Assembly: GCA_029860075.1 (NCBI GenBank) | Contig: JAOUBX010000047.1 | Coordinates: 1 to 34,017, forward strand | From: Deltaproteobacteria bacterium | Lineage (GTDB): Bacteria; Desulfobacterota; JADFVX01 | DNA: 34,017 bases | Reading direction: 5' to 3' | Shown: positions 15,494 through 24,481 of the stretch, one piece after another | Layout of the letters: each line of letters starts with the position of its first letter | How positions within the stretch are numbered: the first letter of the stretch is position 1 | Made by a program: the position numbers and the translations under genes | Notes under the pieces: generated by a model | The model's input: only the letters and a program-made list of their open reading frames with translations | Told to the model about the DNA's origin: nothing | Databases searched by the model: none

Positions 15494-16132
15494 GTGTTAG
15501 TCAGTATAGTAATTACTTGTCACAATTATGATAAATATCTGGGGAGAGCTATTAGAAGTGCTATTAACCAGAACTTCCCCAGGGATCAATTTGAGATATT
15601 GGTGGTAAATGATTTTTCACCTGATGAAACAAAAGAGGTCATGGATTCCTTTCTGGGATATATCAGGCCTATTCATCTTGAGGAAAATGTTGGATTAGCT
15701 GCAGCACGCAATATTGGCATTAAAAGAGCTCTAGGAAAGTATGTAGTTCATATTGATGCAGACGACTATGTGAGTGAGAATTTAATCCTGATAGAGTCTA
15801 TGTATTTAGATGAGCATAAAGATTGGGGGGCTGTCAGTTGTAATTATGAACTAATTGATGAAGAAGGTAATTTCACTGAGAAAAAAAATGGCAAAGTTGA
15901 ACCAATAGCTTGTGGGATTATGTTTAGAAAAGACAAGTTGTTTGATATTGGCCTATACAATCCCGAATTTAAGGCTATGGAAGAAGAGGAATTAAGGCGG
16001 AGGTTTGAAAGTAAATATAAAATCACAAATATTGATTTATCTCTTTACCGCTACAGGCGCCACAGCAATAACCTTACTAATGACAAAGAAAAGATGGCCC
16101 ATTTTTCAAAAAAACTAGATCTAATAGGATAA
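15494..16132 (+). CDS. Family 2 glycosyltransferase, short
   Basis: A GT-A fold transferase of 212 aa. It starts with VSIVITCHNYDKYLGRAIRSA, has VVNDFSPDET (first Asp of nucleotide binding), LAAARNIGIKRALGKYV and the metal-binding HIDADDYV near residue 92. The C-terminus has the REE-like acceptor-side segment AMEEEELRRRF. It is shorter than many GT2 enzymes and lacks membrane helices, so it is probably peripheral. GTG start at 15494 with GGAGG upstream. It sits just before the first NeuB gene. Donor and acceptor cannot be assigned. Confidence 0.85.
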   Translation: MLVSIVITCHNYDKYLGRAIRSAINQNFPRDQFEILVVNDFSPDETKEVMDSFLGYIRPIHLEENVGLAAARNIGIKRALGKYVVHIDADDYVSENLILIESMYLDEHKDWGAVSCNYELIDEEGNFTEKKNGKVEPIACGIMFRKDKLFDIGLYNPEFKAMEEEELRRRFESKYKITNIDLSLYRYRRHSNNLTNDKEKMAHFSKKLDLIG

Positions 16133-16143
16133 AACAAGAAAAA

Positions 16144-17196
16144 ATGAGAAAACCGGATATAATTGCCGAAATTGGTGTTAATTATTACGATATAGCTAAA
16201 AAGCAAAACATTTCACTGGTCGATGCAGCTAGAAAAATGATTAGCGCTTGTAAAAAGGTTGGTGTCAATAGAGTTAAATTCCAAACCTATAAAGCCGACA
16301 AACTGGCGGCGGACAATTCTCCTTCTTACTGGGATACCAGTGAAGAAACAACCACATCTCAGAAAGAACTATTCTCAAAGTTTGATAAACTTACTAAAAA
16401 AGAGTACCTGGAAATTGTGTCATATTGCAATGATATTGGTGTTGAATTCATGTCAACACCTTTTGACCTTGAAAGTGCCGAGTTTATTGATACACTGGTG
16501 TCTGTACATAAAATAGCTTCTGCAGATATAACAAATTTTCCGCTTCTGGACAAAATCGCATCTTTTAAAAAACCAATTATTTTATCTACAGGGGCTTCCA
16601 CATATGAAGAGGTTTCTGAAGCAGTTAAGTTTTTAGAAGATAGGGGATGCGACAATCTTAGCTTGTTGCATTGCGTTTTATCATACCCTACAGCAGAAGC
16701 CGATGCCAACCTGTGGAAAATCAAAGCACTTAAAGAAAAATTTCCTCACTGCAAAGTAGGTCTCTCCGATCATACAAAATATTCATTGGATGTTCTGACT
16801 ACTGCCTGGCTTTTGGGGGCAGAAATAATCGAGAAACACTATACAATAGACAAAAAACTTCAAGGTAATGACCACTACCATGCAGCAGATCCTGAAGATT
16901 TTATGCAGTTTCTCAATAAAGTTGAACAACTGATTGAAATCAATGGTGAAGAAGAAAACAGCTGGGTCTTTGACTGTGAACGAGCAGCAGTGACAAATGC
17001 CCGCAGAGGTTGCTACCTTGATCGCAGTATCAATAAAGGAGATACCCTTAAATATGAGGACATATTATTTTTAAGACCTCAATTAGAGGGTCTTAGTCCT
17101 AAAGATCTTTTGAGCTACCTTAAGAAAAAAGCAACATATACTGATGATCTTGAAATAGGAACATTAATTAGAGAAGCGGACCTAAACTATGATTAA
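16144..17196 (+). CDS. NeuB-family nonulosonic acid synthase, variant N-terminus (first copy)
   Basis: Expected to condense a 6-carbon amino sugar with phosphoenolpyruvate to a 9-carbon nonulosonic acid. The 350-residue protein has the NeuB TIM barrel (KFQTYKADKLA, FMSTPFD, KIASADITNFPLLD, ILSTGAST, LLHCVLSYPT) and both metal-ligand histidines, H210 in GLSDHT and H232 in EKHYTID. A C-terminal SAF/antifreeze-like domain follows (about 285-345, with RRGCYLDRSINKGD). The canonical NHNG loop after EIG is replaced by a longer segment, NYYDIAKKQNISLVDAA, which also appears in a distinct NeuB subfamily as I recall it. It is clearly different from the second NeuB in this window. Its last eight bases overlap the methyltransferase gene. 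Confidence 0.9.
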   Translation: MRKPDIIAEIGVNYYDIAKKQNISLVDAARKMISACKKVGVNRVKFQTYKADKLAADNSPSYWDTSEETTTSQKELFSKFDKLTKKEYLEIVSYCNDIGVEFMSTPFDLESAEFIDTLVSVHKIASADITNFPLLDKIASFKKPIILSTGASTYEEVSEAVKFLEDRGCDNLSLLHCVLSYPTAEADANLWKIKALKEKFPHCKVGLSDHTKYSLDVLTTAWLLGAEIIEKHYTIDKKLQGNDHYHAADPEDFMQFLNKVEQLIEINGEEENSWVFDCERAAVTNARRGCYLDRSINKGDTLKYEDILFLRPQLEGLSPKDLLSYLKKKATYTDDLEIGTLIREADLNYD

Positions 17197-18232
17197 GTTT
17201 TGTAAATCCAGTAATGATGTTTTGGGCCACAAAGAGTCATTTTTCGCCGAAAATGATTTAAAACTTTCTGAGTTCAAAGAAATGTTTAAACATTATTCGG
17301 CTCAACCAAAACGTGTTCAATGTAAAAACTGTTGTTATCCTCTTGGAAAATCTAGTTTTTCTAAATCAGGTGTAGATTATTTTTTTTGTTCAAATTGTGG
17401 CCATTTTAATGGAGGAAATGAGGATACAGATACCTTTTGTGCCGCTTTATATACAGAGGGAAAAGGAGAAGCTTATGGTAAAACCTACAGCGCAGAAACC
17501 TGTGAAGCATATAATAACCGCGTCAAAGATATTTATATTCCCAAGGTTGATTTTGTAATAGAAGCACTACAAGAGAAGGGGAAAAAACCTGAAGAATTAG
17601 GGTATGCAGATCTAGGTGCCGGGAGTGGGTATTTTGTTAGTGCATTAAAAAATAAAAATTTATTGAATGTTGCCGGTTATGAAGTTTCCTCAAGTCAGGT
17701 TGAGCTTGCCAATAATATGTTGGGTGCAGATTTGATAAGGAAACATAATCTCTCAGATACAGTGGAAATAATTTCTTCTCTTAAGGCTGAGGTTGTATCA
17801 ATGATAGGTGTTTTGGAGCATTTACAAAACCCTCGCGATATACTCAAAGCAATTACCGAAAACGATAATATTGAATATCTCTATTTATCATTACCACTTT
17901 TCAGCCCCTGTGTTTTTTTTGAAATTGTTTTTGAAGAAAATGTTATGCCGAGACATTGTGCTCCGGCTCATACTCATCTCTACACAGAAACATCTATTGA
18001 TTATTTTTGTAACGAGTTTGGCTTTGATAGAGCAAGTGAGTGGTGGTTCGGCTCTGATATGATTGATTTGTTTCGCAGCATATGGGTCATGCTGAAAAAG
18101 AATCCACATAATAATAATGCTTCGGAATTATGGGAAAGCATGTTTAAACCTTTGATCGATGATTTGCAAAAAGTTCATGATGAACGTAAAATGGCCTCTG
18201 AAGTTCATATGCTTCTTAGCGTAAAGAGGTAA
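17189..18232 (+). CDS. SAM-dependent methyltransferase with N-terminal zinc-ribbon-like motif
   Basis: A 347-residue protein. Residues 45-70 carry C45-x2-C48 and C67-x2-C70, a zinc-ribbon-like layout resembling that of sugar C-methyltransferases. The SAM-binding motif DLGAGSGYF is at 141-149, with SMIGVLEHLQNP as a later methyltransferase motif. The C-terminus has HCAPAHTHLYTETS followed by a helical region. I infer methylation of a sugar or acyl group carried by a nucleotide sugar. The target atom (C, N or O) is not determinable. The ATG overlaps the previous stop, so it is coupled to the first NeuB. Confidence 0.75.
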   Translation: MIKFCKSSNDVLGHKESFFAENDLKLSEFKEMFKHYSAQPKRVQCKNCCYPLGKSSFSKSGVDYFFCSNCGHFNGGNEDTDTFCAALYTEGKGEAYGKTYSAETCEAYNNRVKDIYIPKVDFVIEALQEKGKKPEELGYADLGAGSGYFVSALKNKNLLNVAGYEVSSSQVELANNMLGADLIRKHNLSDTVEIISSLKAEVVSMIGVLEHLQNPRDILKAITENDNIEYLYLSLPLFSPCVFFEIVFEENVMPRHCAPAHTHLYTETSIDYFCNEFGFDRASEWWFGSDMIDLFRSIWVMLKKNPHNNNASELWESMFKPLIDDLQKVHDERKMASEVHMLLSVKR

Positions 18233-18238
18233 AGACAT

Positions 18239-19021
18239 ATGAAAGTTGTTGCAATTGTGCAGGCTCGAATCGGTTCAACTCGTTTGCCAGGCAAAGTTTT
18301 GATGAACCTGGCTGGCAAACCTATGATTTGTTTTATGCTTGATCGCGTTGCAAAGAGTTCGGCCGTTGATGAAATTATTTTAGCAACTGGTGATGGAAAA
18401 GATAATGATGAACTCGCCAGGGTAGTTTCAGAACATGGGTACTCCGTTTTTCGAGGATCAGAGGATGATGTGCTGGCTCGCTATACAGGAGCAGCTAAAA
18501 GTTGTAGTGCTGATATTATTGTTCGTCTAACAGGTGATTGTCCGCTTATAGATCCAGAAGTGATCGATCAACTAGTTACTATTTTTATTGAAGGTAAGTA
18601 TGATTATGTAACAAATGTAAAACCCCCAACCTGGCCTGATGGCTTTGATGTCTCCGCATTTTCATCTGCTTTATTAAATGATGCAAATCTAAAAGCTGAA
18701 AGGAAATCAGATCGGGAACATGTCGTTCCCTGGATGTGGAGAATGACGCCACTTGAAGGAGGCTGTGCTTATAGAGGAATTAATGTTAGTTCTAATAATG
18801 ATCTGTCTTTACACCGATGGACTGTTGATGAGCTGTCTGACTATGAATTTGTGAAAAGAATAGTTTCAGAGATCCCTTCTGATAAAGATATTAATTTCAC
18901 TTTAGAAGATATATTGAAGGTCTTGGCAAATAAACCAGAACTTATGGAAATCAACAGGGGAATTATTAGGGATGCAGGATATAAGCAAGATTTATTAAAA
19001 GAAGATGGATCGTGTGTATGA
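18239..19021 (+). CDS. SpsF-family cytidylyltransferase (first of three)
   Basis: A nucleotidyltransferase of 260 aa related to CMP-sialate synthetases. The N-terminus IVQARIGSTRLPGKVL (residues 6-21) is the nucleotide-binding loop, followed by EIILATGDGKDND, FRGSEDDVLARY and RLTGDCPLIDPEVID with the metal-binding Asp residues near 100-106. In Bacillus, SpsF lies with a NeuB-like SpsE in the spore-coat polysaccharide operon and is thought to activate a nonulosonic acid. The same role is plausible here, since the first NeuB is two genes upstream and no NeuA lies in this half of the cluster. It overlaps the GNAT gene by four bases. Confidence 0.82.
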   Translation: MKVVAIVQARIGSTRLPGKVLMNLAGKPMICFMLDRVAKSSAVDEIILATGDGKDNDELARVVSEHGYSVFRGSEDDVLARYTGAAKSCSADIIVRLTGDCPLIDPEVIDQLVTIFIEGKYDYVTNVKPPTWPDGFDVSAFSSALLNDANLKAERKSDREHVVPWMWRMTPLEGGCAYRGINVSSNNDLSLHRWTVDELSDYEFVKRIVSEIPSDKDINFTLEDILKVLANKPELMEINRGIIRDAGYKQDLLKEDGSCV

Positions 19022-19599
19022 AGGCTTCTTTAATGCGAGAATCTATGCGTAATAAAGAAATTTGTATTGATGGTGAACATATTTATTTGCGTAAGGTTCG
19101 CAATTCAGATGTTAATGACAAATATTGGAGTTGGATGAATGATACTGAGGTAACTAAACTTACTGTCAGCAGAGGCAAAAAATATTCTAAAAAAGAAATA
19201 AAAGATTATGTTAAAGAAAAGTTGGAAGATGATAATACTCTTTTTCTGGCGATAGTTTTAATACATAATGACCAGCATATTGGCAATATTAAACTTGGGC
19301 CAATTGATTGGGACTTGGGTGTAGGAGATCTCGGGCTTATTATTGGGGAAAAAGATTATTGGGGAAAGGGATATGGAAGTGAAGCAATAGGCTTGATTTG
19401 CAGATATGCATTTGAGGAACTTAATTTAAAAAAAGTAACAGCAGGTTACTTTGCTGGCAATAAAGGTTCATTTAAAGCTTTTAATAATAATGGATTTAGA
19501 ATTACAAATACTACACAAGAGAAATATCCTGGAGAAAAAGATTCTGTAGAAGTTACATGGATGGCTTTAGGGAATCCTAAGCTTTCTTTAAAGGTGTAA
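19018..19599 (+). CDS. GNAT-family N-acetyltransferase (RimJ/RimL-like)
   Basis: A 193-residue acetyltransferase. The acetyl-CoA loop is W-G-K-G-Y-G-S at 115-121, followed by the helix EAIGLICRYAFEELNLKKV and the C-terminal strand and FKAFNNNGFR. In context it could acetylate the 4-amino group made by the LegC-like enzyme, the role of LegH or PseH, although a NeuD-type acyltransferase is also present further right. The start is taken as ATG 19018, which overlaps the previous stop as ATGA. In-frame ATGs at 19033 and 19045 are alternatives, because the conserved fold begins only around residue 15. Confidence 0.8.
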   Translation: MKASLMRESMRNKEICIDGEHIYLRKVRNSDVNDKYWSWMNDTEVTKLTVSRGKKYSKKEIKDYVKEKLEDDNTLFLAIVLIHNDQHIGNIKLGPIDWDLGVGDLGLIIGEKDYWGKGYGSEAIGLICRYAFEELNLKKVTAGYFAGNKGSFKAFNNNGFRITNTTQEKYPGEKDSVEVTWMALGNPKLSLKV

Positions 19600-19601
19600 T
19601 T

Positions 19602-20351
19602 ATGAATAAGTTTGGTAAAAAAATAGTGGCTACCATCGAATGTCGTATGACATCGTCACGCTTACCGGGAAAGGTTTTAAAAGAAGCGTGTGGCAAACCT
19701 ATGCTTGAGCTGCTAGTTGAGAGACTGCGCCGAGTCAAGGCTATAGAGGAGATAATTCTCGCGACAACCACTAACAGCACGGATGATCCAATAGTGAGCT
19801 TAGCCAAGCGCATGGGAGTAAATTATTTTCGAGGCTCTGAACATGATGTTTTAAAGCGTGTTCTTTGCGCTGCAAAATCTTTTGATGGAGAGATTCTTGT
19901 GGAAGTAACTGGAGATTGTCCGTTACTTGATCCAGAAGTTATTTCTCAGGGGATAGCCCTTTATTTACATAACGATTGCGATTATGTCTCTAATCTGGAT
20001 CCTGTATCTTTTCCCGTAGGTATAGATACTCAAGTTTTCTCTGTAGATTTGTTAGCTTTAGCTGATAAAGAGACTGATGTTCCTGCAGATAGAGAGCATG
20101 TAAGCTGGTTTATACGGCGTCAGCCTCAGCGTTTTCGAAAGCTTCATTTGCCGGCTCCTCAGGAATTACATTGGCCGGAGCTAGGATTAACATTGGATGA
20201 AGAAAGAGATTACAAATTAATAACAAACATTTTTGAACATTTTTATCTGGAGTTCAAGGATTTTTCTACATATGATATTTTAAGATATCTTAGAGCCAAT
20301 CCTGCATTATTGGAAATGAATAAAGAGGTCTCCAGGACAAGGGTTCAGTAG
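19602..20351 (+). CDS. SpsF-family cytidylyltransferase (second of three)
   Basis: The 249-residue product is clearly homologous to the protein two genes upstream but quite diverged. The nucleotide loop reads IECRMTSSRLPGKVL instead of the usual VQARxGSxRLPGK, and LILATTTNS-type and VTGDCPLLDPEVIS motifs follow. The C-terminal half (ELGLTLDEERDYKLI) matches the SpsF family pattern. The replaced Gln-Ala before Arg may alter base or sugar recognition. It begins two bases after the GNAT stop and is followed after three bases by an oxidoreductase, so it is in the same operon. Confidence 0.8.
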   Translation: MNKFGKKIVATIECRMTSSRLPGKVLKEACGKPMLELLVERLRRVKAIEEIILATTTNSTDDPIVSLAKRMGVNYFRGSEHDVLKRVLCAAKSFDGEILVEVTGDCPLLDPEVISQGIALYLHNDCDYVSNLDPVSFPVGIDTQVFSVDLLALADKETDVPADREHVSWFIRRQPQRFRKLHLPAPQELHWPELGLTLDEERDYKLITNIFEHFYLEFKDFSTYDILRYLRANPALLEMNKEVSRTRVQ

Positions 20352-20354
20352 TGC

Positions 20355-21341
20355 ATGAATAAGGTTTTTTTAAAAAAATTTAATGCAGTCATTGTAGGCC
20401 TTGGTGGAATAGGACTTGAGTATGATCTTTCTCATAATAAGGATTATGTTTTAACTCATAGCAAATCATTTATGAATCATGGCGGTTTTGAATTAGTTTG
20501 TGGAGTGGATAGAGATATTGAACGTTGTAGAAAGTTTGAATCTTTTACTAAAAAGCCTGGATTTCTAGAATTATCCTCTATACCTAAGGATAGGACATAT
20601 GATGTTTTTATTATAGCAATACCACCGGGGGAGAGGGACTGTGTTCTAAAAGAATGTTTGTATTTTAAACCAAAGCTTATTCTCATGGAAAAACCTTTGG
20701 CTTTAGACGTAGAAGAAGCTAATAGGTTAATTGAGTTGTGTGAAAAAAGCGAGTGTGAACTTGCTGTAAACTATATGAGGCGTTGTGAACCGACAGTGCA
20801 AAAATTAAAAAAGGACATTGAAGACAATAGATTCGGTTCTTTTTTAGGGGGTAATACGTATTATACTCGCGGCATTCGCAATAATGCATCGCATTTTATG
20901 GATCTATATAGTTATTTAGTAGGTAAACCCTCATCTTGGGGAGTGTTGGAGAGGAAAGAGAAGAAAGAAGCCAACAAAGATCCTGAATTTGATTTTTGGA
21001 TTTCTATCAAAAATGCCCGCTGTGTTTTCCAATCTGTAAGTAGTAGTAATTTTAGTATTGGAAAAGCAGATTTTATTTTTGAGAACGCAGTTATTTATTA
21101 TGATGATTTTGGGCGCAATATTACCATAAGGGCACCGGAAGATGATCCGCAGTACAAAGGATATCGGAGACTTAAGCACATTGCAGAAAAATTAGAGAGC
21201 GGATTTGTCCGTTGCCAGCAATATGTTCCCGAGCATATTTATCAGCATTTTGTTGAAGGGATTGATCTCGTTTCATCGGCAAACAGCGGGCTGCAAACTT
21301 TAATTATTTGTGAAGATTTAATAGAACAATGGCAGAAGTAA
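20355..21341 (+). CDS. Gfo/Idh/MocA-family oxidoreductase
   Basis: NAD(P)-dependent sugar oxidoreductase of 328 aa. The Rossmann fold begins AVIVGLGGIGLEYD (11-24), the conserved E112-K113-P114 is present in LMEKPLALD, and NASHFMDLYSYLVG gives the His-x2-Asp expected near the active site. This family oxidises or reduces hydroxyl or keto groups of nucleotide sugars and cyclitols, and in glycan loci often makes the keto substrate for an aminotransferase. A DegT aminotransferase lies two genes downstream, so such a pair is possible. Its stop is 13 bases inside the next gene. Confidence 0.85.
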   Translation: MNKVFLKKFNAVIVGLGGIGLEYDLSHNKDYVLTHSKSFMNHGGFELVCGVDRDIERCRKFESFTKKPGFLELSSIPKDRTYDVFIIAIPPGERDCVLKECLYFKPKLILMEKPLALDVEEANRLIELCEKSECELAVNYMRRCEPTVQKLKKDIEDNRFGSFLGGNTYYTRGIRNNASHFMDLYSYLVGKPSSWGVLERKEKKEANKDPEFDFWISIKNARCVFQSVSSSNFSIGKADFIFENAVIYYDDFGRNITIRAPEDDPQYKGYRRLKHIAEKLESGFVRCQQYVPEHIYQHFVEGIDLVSSANSGLQTLIICEDLIEQWQK

Positions 21342-22324
21342 AACCAAAAATTATGATTGTGTCTTATGCTGCAGGGGGGGCTGAAGTTCTCTCCTCATGG
21401 ATAAAACTTAACAAACCAGAGGAGGAACTTTTATTTTGCCTAGACGGCCCAGCAATACAAATTTTTTCGAATAAACTGGGTGATATACAGAGAGTTTCTA
21501 TAGAGAAAATTAGCTATTTTGACCCAAATGTGGATAAAGTAATAGCCAGTACTGGCTGGAGTCCTGACTTTGAGCGCCGTGCAATTGAAGAAGCCCAAAA
21601 AAAAAACATTTATAATATTACAATTATTGATCACTGGAAAAACTACAGGGAAAGATACCTCCCCTCCGGATTATGGAAAGAGATTCCAAATAATTGGCAG
21701 AGTTATTTATCGAACGAAGTGTGGGTTTGTGATAAATATGCCTATAATTTAGCCTTAGAATTGGGATTTCCTCCTCACTATATGAAGCAAATAGAAAACC
21801 CTTATCTACAAGATTTTAAAGAAAAATATACAAAGAAATCTAAAATTAATAAGGTTGACAATCATAACAATATACGTGTCCTATTTATAAGTGAACCGAT
21901 AAGCCAACATTATGCCAAGAAGTATAATGATTCTAATTATTTAGGATATACTGAGTATGATTTAGTTGAATCCTTAATTGATGCATTTAAAAAAGCACAA
22001 AATTTAAATGTTGAGATTGAATTAAAGCTTCGGCTTCACCCTAGTGAGCCGAAAGAAAAATATTCAAATATTATTAAGGAAAGTTGCTTGTTTGAAGTTT
22101 CTGAAAATCAGGATATGCTTCATGATCTAATTTGGACGGATGCTGTGGTAGGTAGTGACAGTATGGCATTGGTGTTATCTTTGGCAGTAGGTAAACCTGT
22201 ATTCAGCGTGATTCCTCCAACAAGTAAAAAAGATTGCTCTATACCTTATAAAGGGATCAGGCATAAACAGAGTTTTCTGGAAGTAATTAATGATTTGGTA
22301 AGAGCAAAAGGAGAAGACAAGTAA
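21329..22324 (+). CDS. Putative GT-B-fold transferase of unknown specificity
   Basis: I do not recognise a named family. The 331-residue protein is soluble with two Rossmann-like halves: IMIVSYAAGGAEVLSSWI at the start, a middle hinge with EIENPYL-like sequence, and a second half starting IRVLFISEPISQHY. Residues 233-240 read KLRLHPSE, resembling the HP motif that binds the nucleotide phosphate in bacterial sialyl- and polysialyltransferases. GSDSMALVLSLAVGKPV at about 275-291 resembles the Ser-rich nucleotide-binding segment of the same enzymes. This makes it a candidate nonulosonate transferase; an NDP-sugar hydrolase is another possibility. It overlaps the upstream gene by 13 bases and ends one base before the next start. 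Confidence 0.55.
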   Translation: MAEVKPKIMIVSYAAGGAEVLSSWIKLNKPEEELLFCLDGPAIQIFSNKLGDIQRVSIEKISYFDPNVDKVIASTGWSPDFERRAIEEAQKKNIYNITIIDHWKNYRERYLPSGLWKEIPNNWQSYLSNEVWVCDKYAYNLALELGFPPHYMKQIENPYLQDFKEKYTKKSKINKVDNHNNIRVLFISEPISQHYAKKYNDSNYLGYTEYDLVESLIDAFKKAQNLNVEIELKLRLHPSEPKEKYSNIIKESCLFEVSENQDMLHDLIWTDAVVGSDSMALVLSLAVGKPVFSVIPPTSKKDCSIPYKGIRHKQSFLEVINDLVRAKGEDK

Positions 22325-22325
22325 T

Positions 22326-23615
22326 ATGTCATTGGCTATTAAAGGGGGTAAACCTGTACGCACCAAACCATTCCCCGCATATAATTCTATTGGTCAGGAA
22401 GAAAAAAAAGCAGTCAATCAAGTTTTGGATTCAGGAATACTTTCACAATATTTAGGATGTTGGCACGATAATTTTTATGGTGGGCCTCAAGTGCGCACTT
22501 TAGAAAAAGAATGGGCAGAGTATTTTGGGGCTAAGCATGCTGTTGCTGTAAATTCATGTACTTCCGGACTATATTGCGCGGTGGGAGCAACTGGAGTGGA
22601 GCCGGGGGAGGAGATAATTGTTTCATCTTATACCATGAGTGCTTCTGCTGTTGCACCTCTTATATATAATGCAATTCCTGTTTTTGCTGACATTGAAGAA
22701 GATTATTTTTGTCTTGATGTTAAGTCAATAGAGGAGCGGATTACACCTAAAACTCGAGCAATTATTGTTGTAGATATTTTTGGGTTGCCTTGTAACGCTG
22801 AAGCAATTCAAGCTTTGGCTAAAAAGCACAATTTATATGTTATTGAAGATACTGCCCAAGCTCCCGGAGCAGTATATGATGGCAAATTTGCCGGTACGCT
22901 TGGTGATATGGGAGTATTTTCTCTGAATTATCATAAACATATACATTGCGGTGAAGGCGGAGTCATTGTAACAGATAATGATGAACTTGCTCAGCGGTTA
23001 CAGCTTATCCGTAATCATGCTGAGGCCGTTGTTGGAGCGAAGGGAACAGAAAATTTAGTTAATATGATTGGTTTTAATTTTAGGCTTGGAGAAATGGAAG
23101 CGGCAATAGCCCGCTGTCAACTAAAAAAGCTGGAAGGCCTTGTTGCGCAACGACAGGAGAATTGTGAATATTTGTCAGAGCATATAGGAAAGATACCGGC
23201 TATAACTTCACCGAAGGTAAGAGAAAAAAGTACTCATGCTTATTATGTTCATGCTTTTAAGTTTAATGAAAGCATTGCTGGTGTCTCCAGAGATGTATTC
23301 ATTGAGGCAGTAAGAGCCGAATTAACTGGCACGTCGCTTCGAGAAAAAGAAGGTGCACTTGTACTTTGCGGCTATGTAAAGCCTCTATACCTGGAGCCGC
23401 TTTATCAGAATAAAATTGCTTATGGCTCAAAAGGGTATCCTTGGTCTAAGGAGAGTGTTGATTATAAAAAAGGATTGTGCCCAGTAACCGAAAAAATGTA
23501 TGAAAAAGAACTTTTTTATCATCAATTAATGACCCCCGGTATGAACAAAAATGATTTAGATGATGTAATTAGAGCTTTTGAGAAGGTTTATAACAACATA
23601 AAAGAACTGAAATGA
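22326..23615 (+). CDS. DegT/DnrJ/EryC1/StrS-family aminotransferase
   Basis: A second sugar aminotransferase of the cluster, 429 aa. The family pattern is complete: VNSCTSGLYCAV, VSSYTMSASAVAPLIYNAIPVFADIE, EDTAQAPGA with D175, and the PLP lysine K204 in NYHKHIHCGEGG. It carries a longer C-terminus than the LegC-like enzyme. It would convert a keto sugar, perhaps produced by the Gfo/Idh/MocA oxidoreductase two genes upstream, into an amino sugar. The end overlaps the next gene by four bases (ATGA). Confidence 0.9.
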   Translation: MSLAIKGGKPVRTKPFPAYNSIGQEEKKAVNQVLDSGILSQYLGCWHDNFYGGPQVRTLEKEWAEYFGAKHAVAVNSCTSGLYCAVGATGVEPGEEIIVSSYTMSASAVAPLIYNAIPVFADIEEDYFCLDVKSIEERITPKTRAIIVVDIFGLPCNAEAIQALAKKHNLYVIEDTAQAPGAVYDGKFAGTLGDMGVFSLNYHKHIHCGEGGVIVTDNDELAQRLQLIRNHAEAVVGAKGTENLVNMIGFNFRLGEMEAAIARCQLKKLEGLVAQRQENCEYLSEHIGKIPAITSPKVREKSTHAYYVHAFKFNESIAGVSRDVFIEAVRAELTGTSLREKEGALVLCGYVKPLYLEPLYQNKIAYGSKGYPWSKESVDYKKGLCPVTEKMYEKELFYHQLMTPGMNKNDLDDVIRAFEKVYNNIKELK

Positions 23616-24481
23616 AACGGGAAGAAAAAAAAATCTTTGATATTAATGATTTGCCTCGCTTTTCACCATGGCCTGCTCGCCTTTTTGGGATTGATCCCTG
23701 GGAAACAAAGCAGAAGACACCACAAGAGATTGACAGAGAATATGGATGTGAAAAATGGGGAAAATTGCTAGAGGAAATTCAAGAATCTGAAAAAGAAGTA
23801 TTAATTGATGAAGTTGATCAAAAGTTTTACAAGAATCCTCAAAATTCTTTGTGCAGTTTCGGCAATCAATTTGAGCTTTTACCTACGTTGGAAGCGCATC
23901 AACGATATAAAAGACTTGTTCAGAATACAATAGAAAATTATTTGCCAGCTTCAGCTATCGTTGAGCTTGGTGCAGGTTATGGAAGTCTTATACTTGATTA
24001 TGTAAAGCAAGATAGGTTTGCTGGCTTACGTTTTATCGCGGGTGAATATACAAATAGCGGCATTGAACTGATTAAAAAATTATCATATGCGCAACATTCT
24101 GAAGTTGAAGTAGTGCATTGTGATTTTAATGCATCTCCCGCAGTAAACGGTGAAATACCTAAAGATTCTATTGTCTTTACCTCTTGGGCAATAGCTTGCG
24201 TATCGACATTACAATCTGATTTTTTTAAATATCTTTGTGATAGTTGTATAAAAGTAGCTATACATGTAGAACCATGTTATGAACATTATACTCCAGATAC
24301 TTTAATTGGACTCATGCGTCGTCAGTACATTAAAATCAATGGCTACAATTCTGGTTTTATTACATCTCTTTATAAGCAGCAAAGCCAAGGAGTGATTGAA
24401 ATCTTAGAGGAAAAACCTGCGGTGATGGGCATTAATGCATTGGCACCAGTATCGATTATAGTCTGGAGGCCCTGTAGTTAG
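23612..24481 (+). CDS. Putative sugar methyltransferase
   Basis: The 289-residue protein has an N-terminal extension of about 110 residues, starting KIFDINDLPRFSPWPARLFG, before a class I SAM-binding core with VELGAGYGSLILDYV at about 115. FIAGEYTNSGIELIK matches the acidic loop and VEVVHCDFNAS the next motif. It resembles proteins annotated as putative sugar O-methyltransferases in polysaccharide loci; the target is unknown. It overlaps the upstream aminotransferase and is the last gene of the first module, followed by a 169-bp gap. Confidence 0.65.
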   Translation: MKREEKKIFDINDLPRFSPWPARLFGIDPWETKQKTPQEIDREYGCEKWGKLLEEIQESEKEVLIDEVDQKFYKNPQNSLCSFGNQFELLPTLEAHQRYKRLVQNTIENYLPASAIVELGAGYGSLILDYVKQDRFAGLRFIAGEYTNSGIELIKKLSYAQHSEVEVVHCDFNASPAVNGEIPKDSIVFTSWAIACVSTLQSDFFKYLCDSCIKVAIHVEPCYEHYTPDTLIGLMRRQYIKINGYNSGFITSLYKQQSQGVIEILEEKPAVMGINALAPVSIIVWRPCS

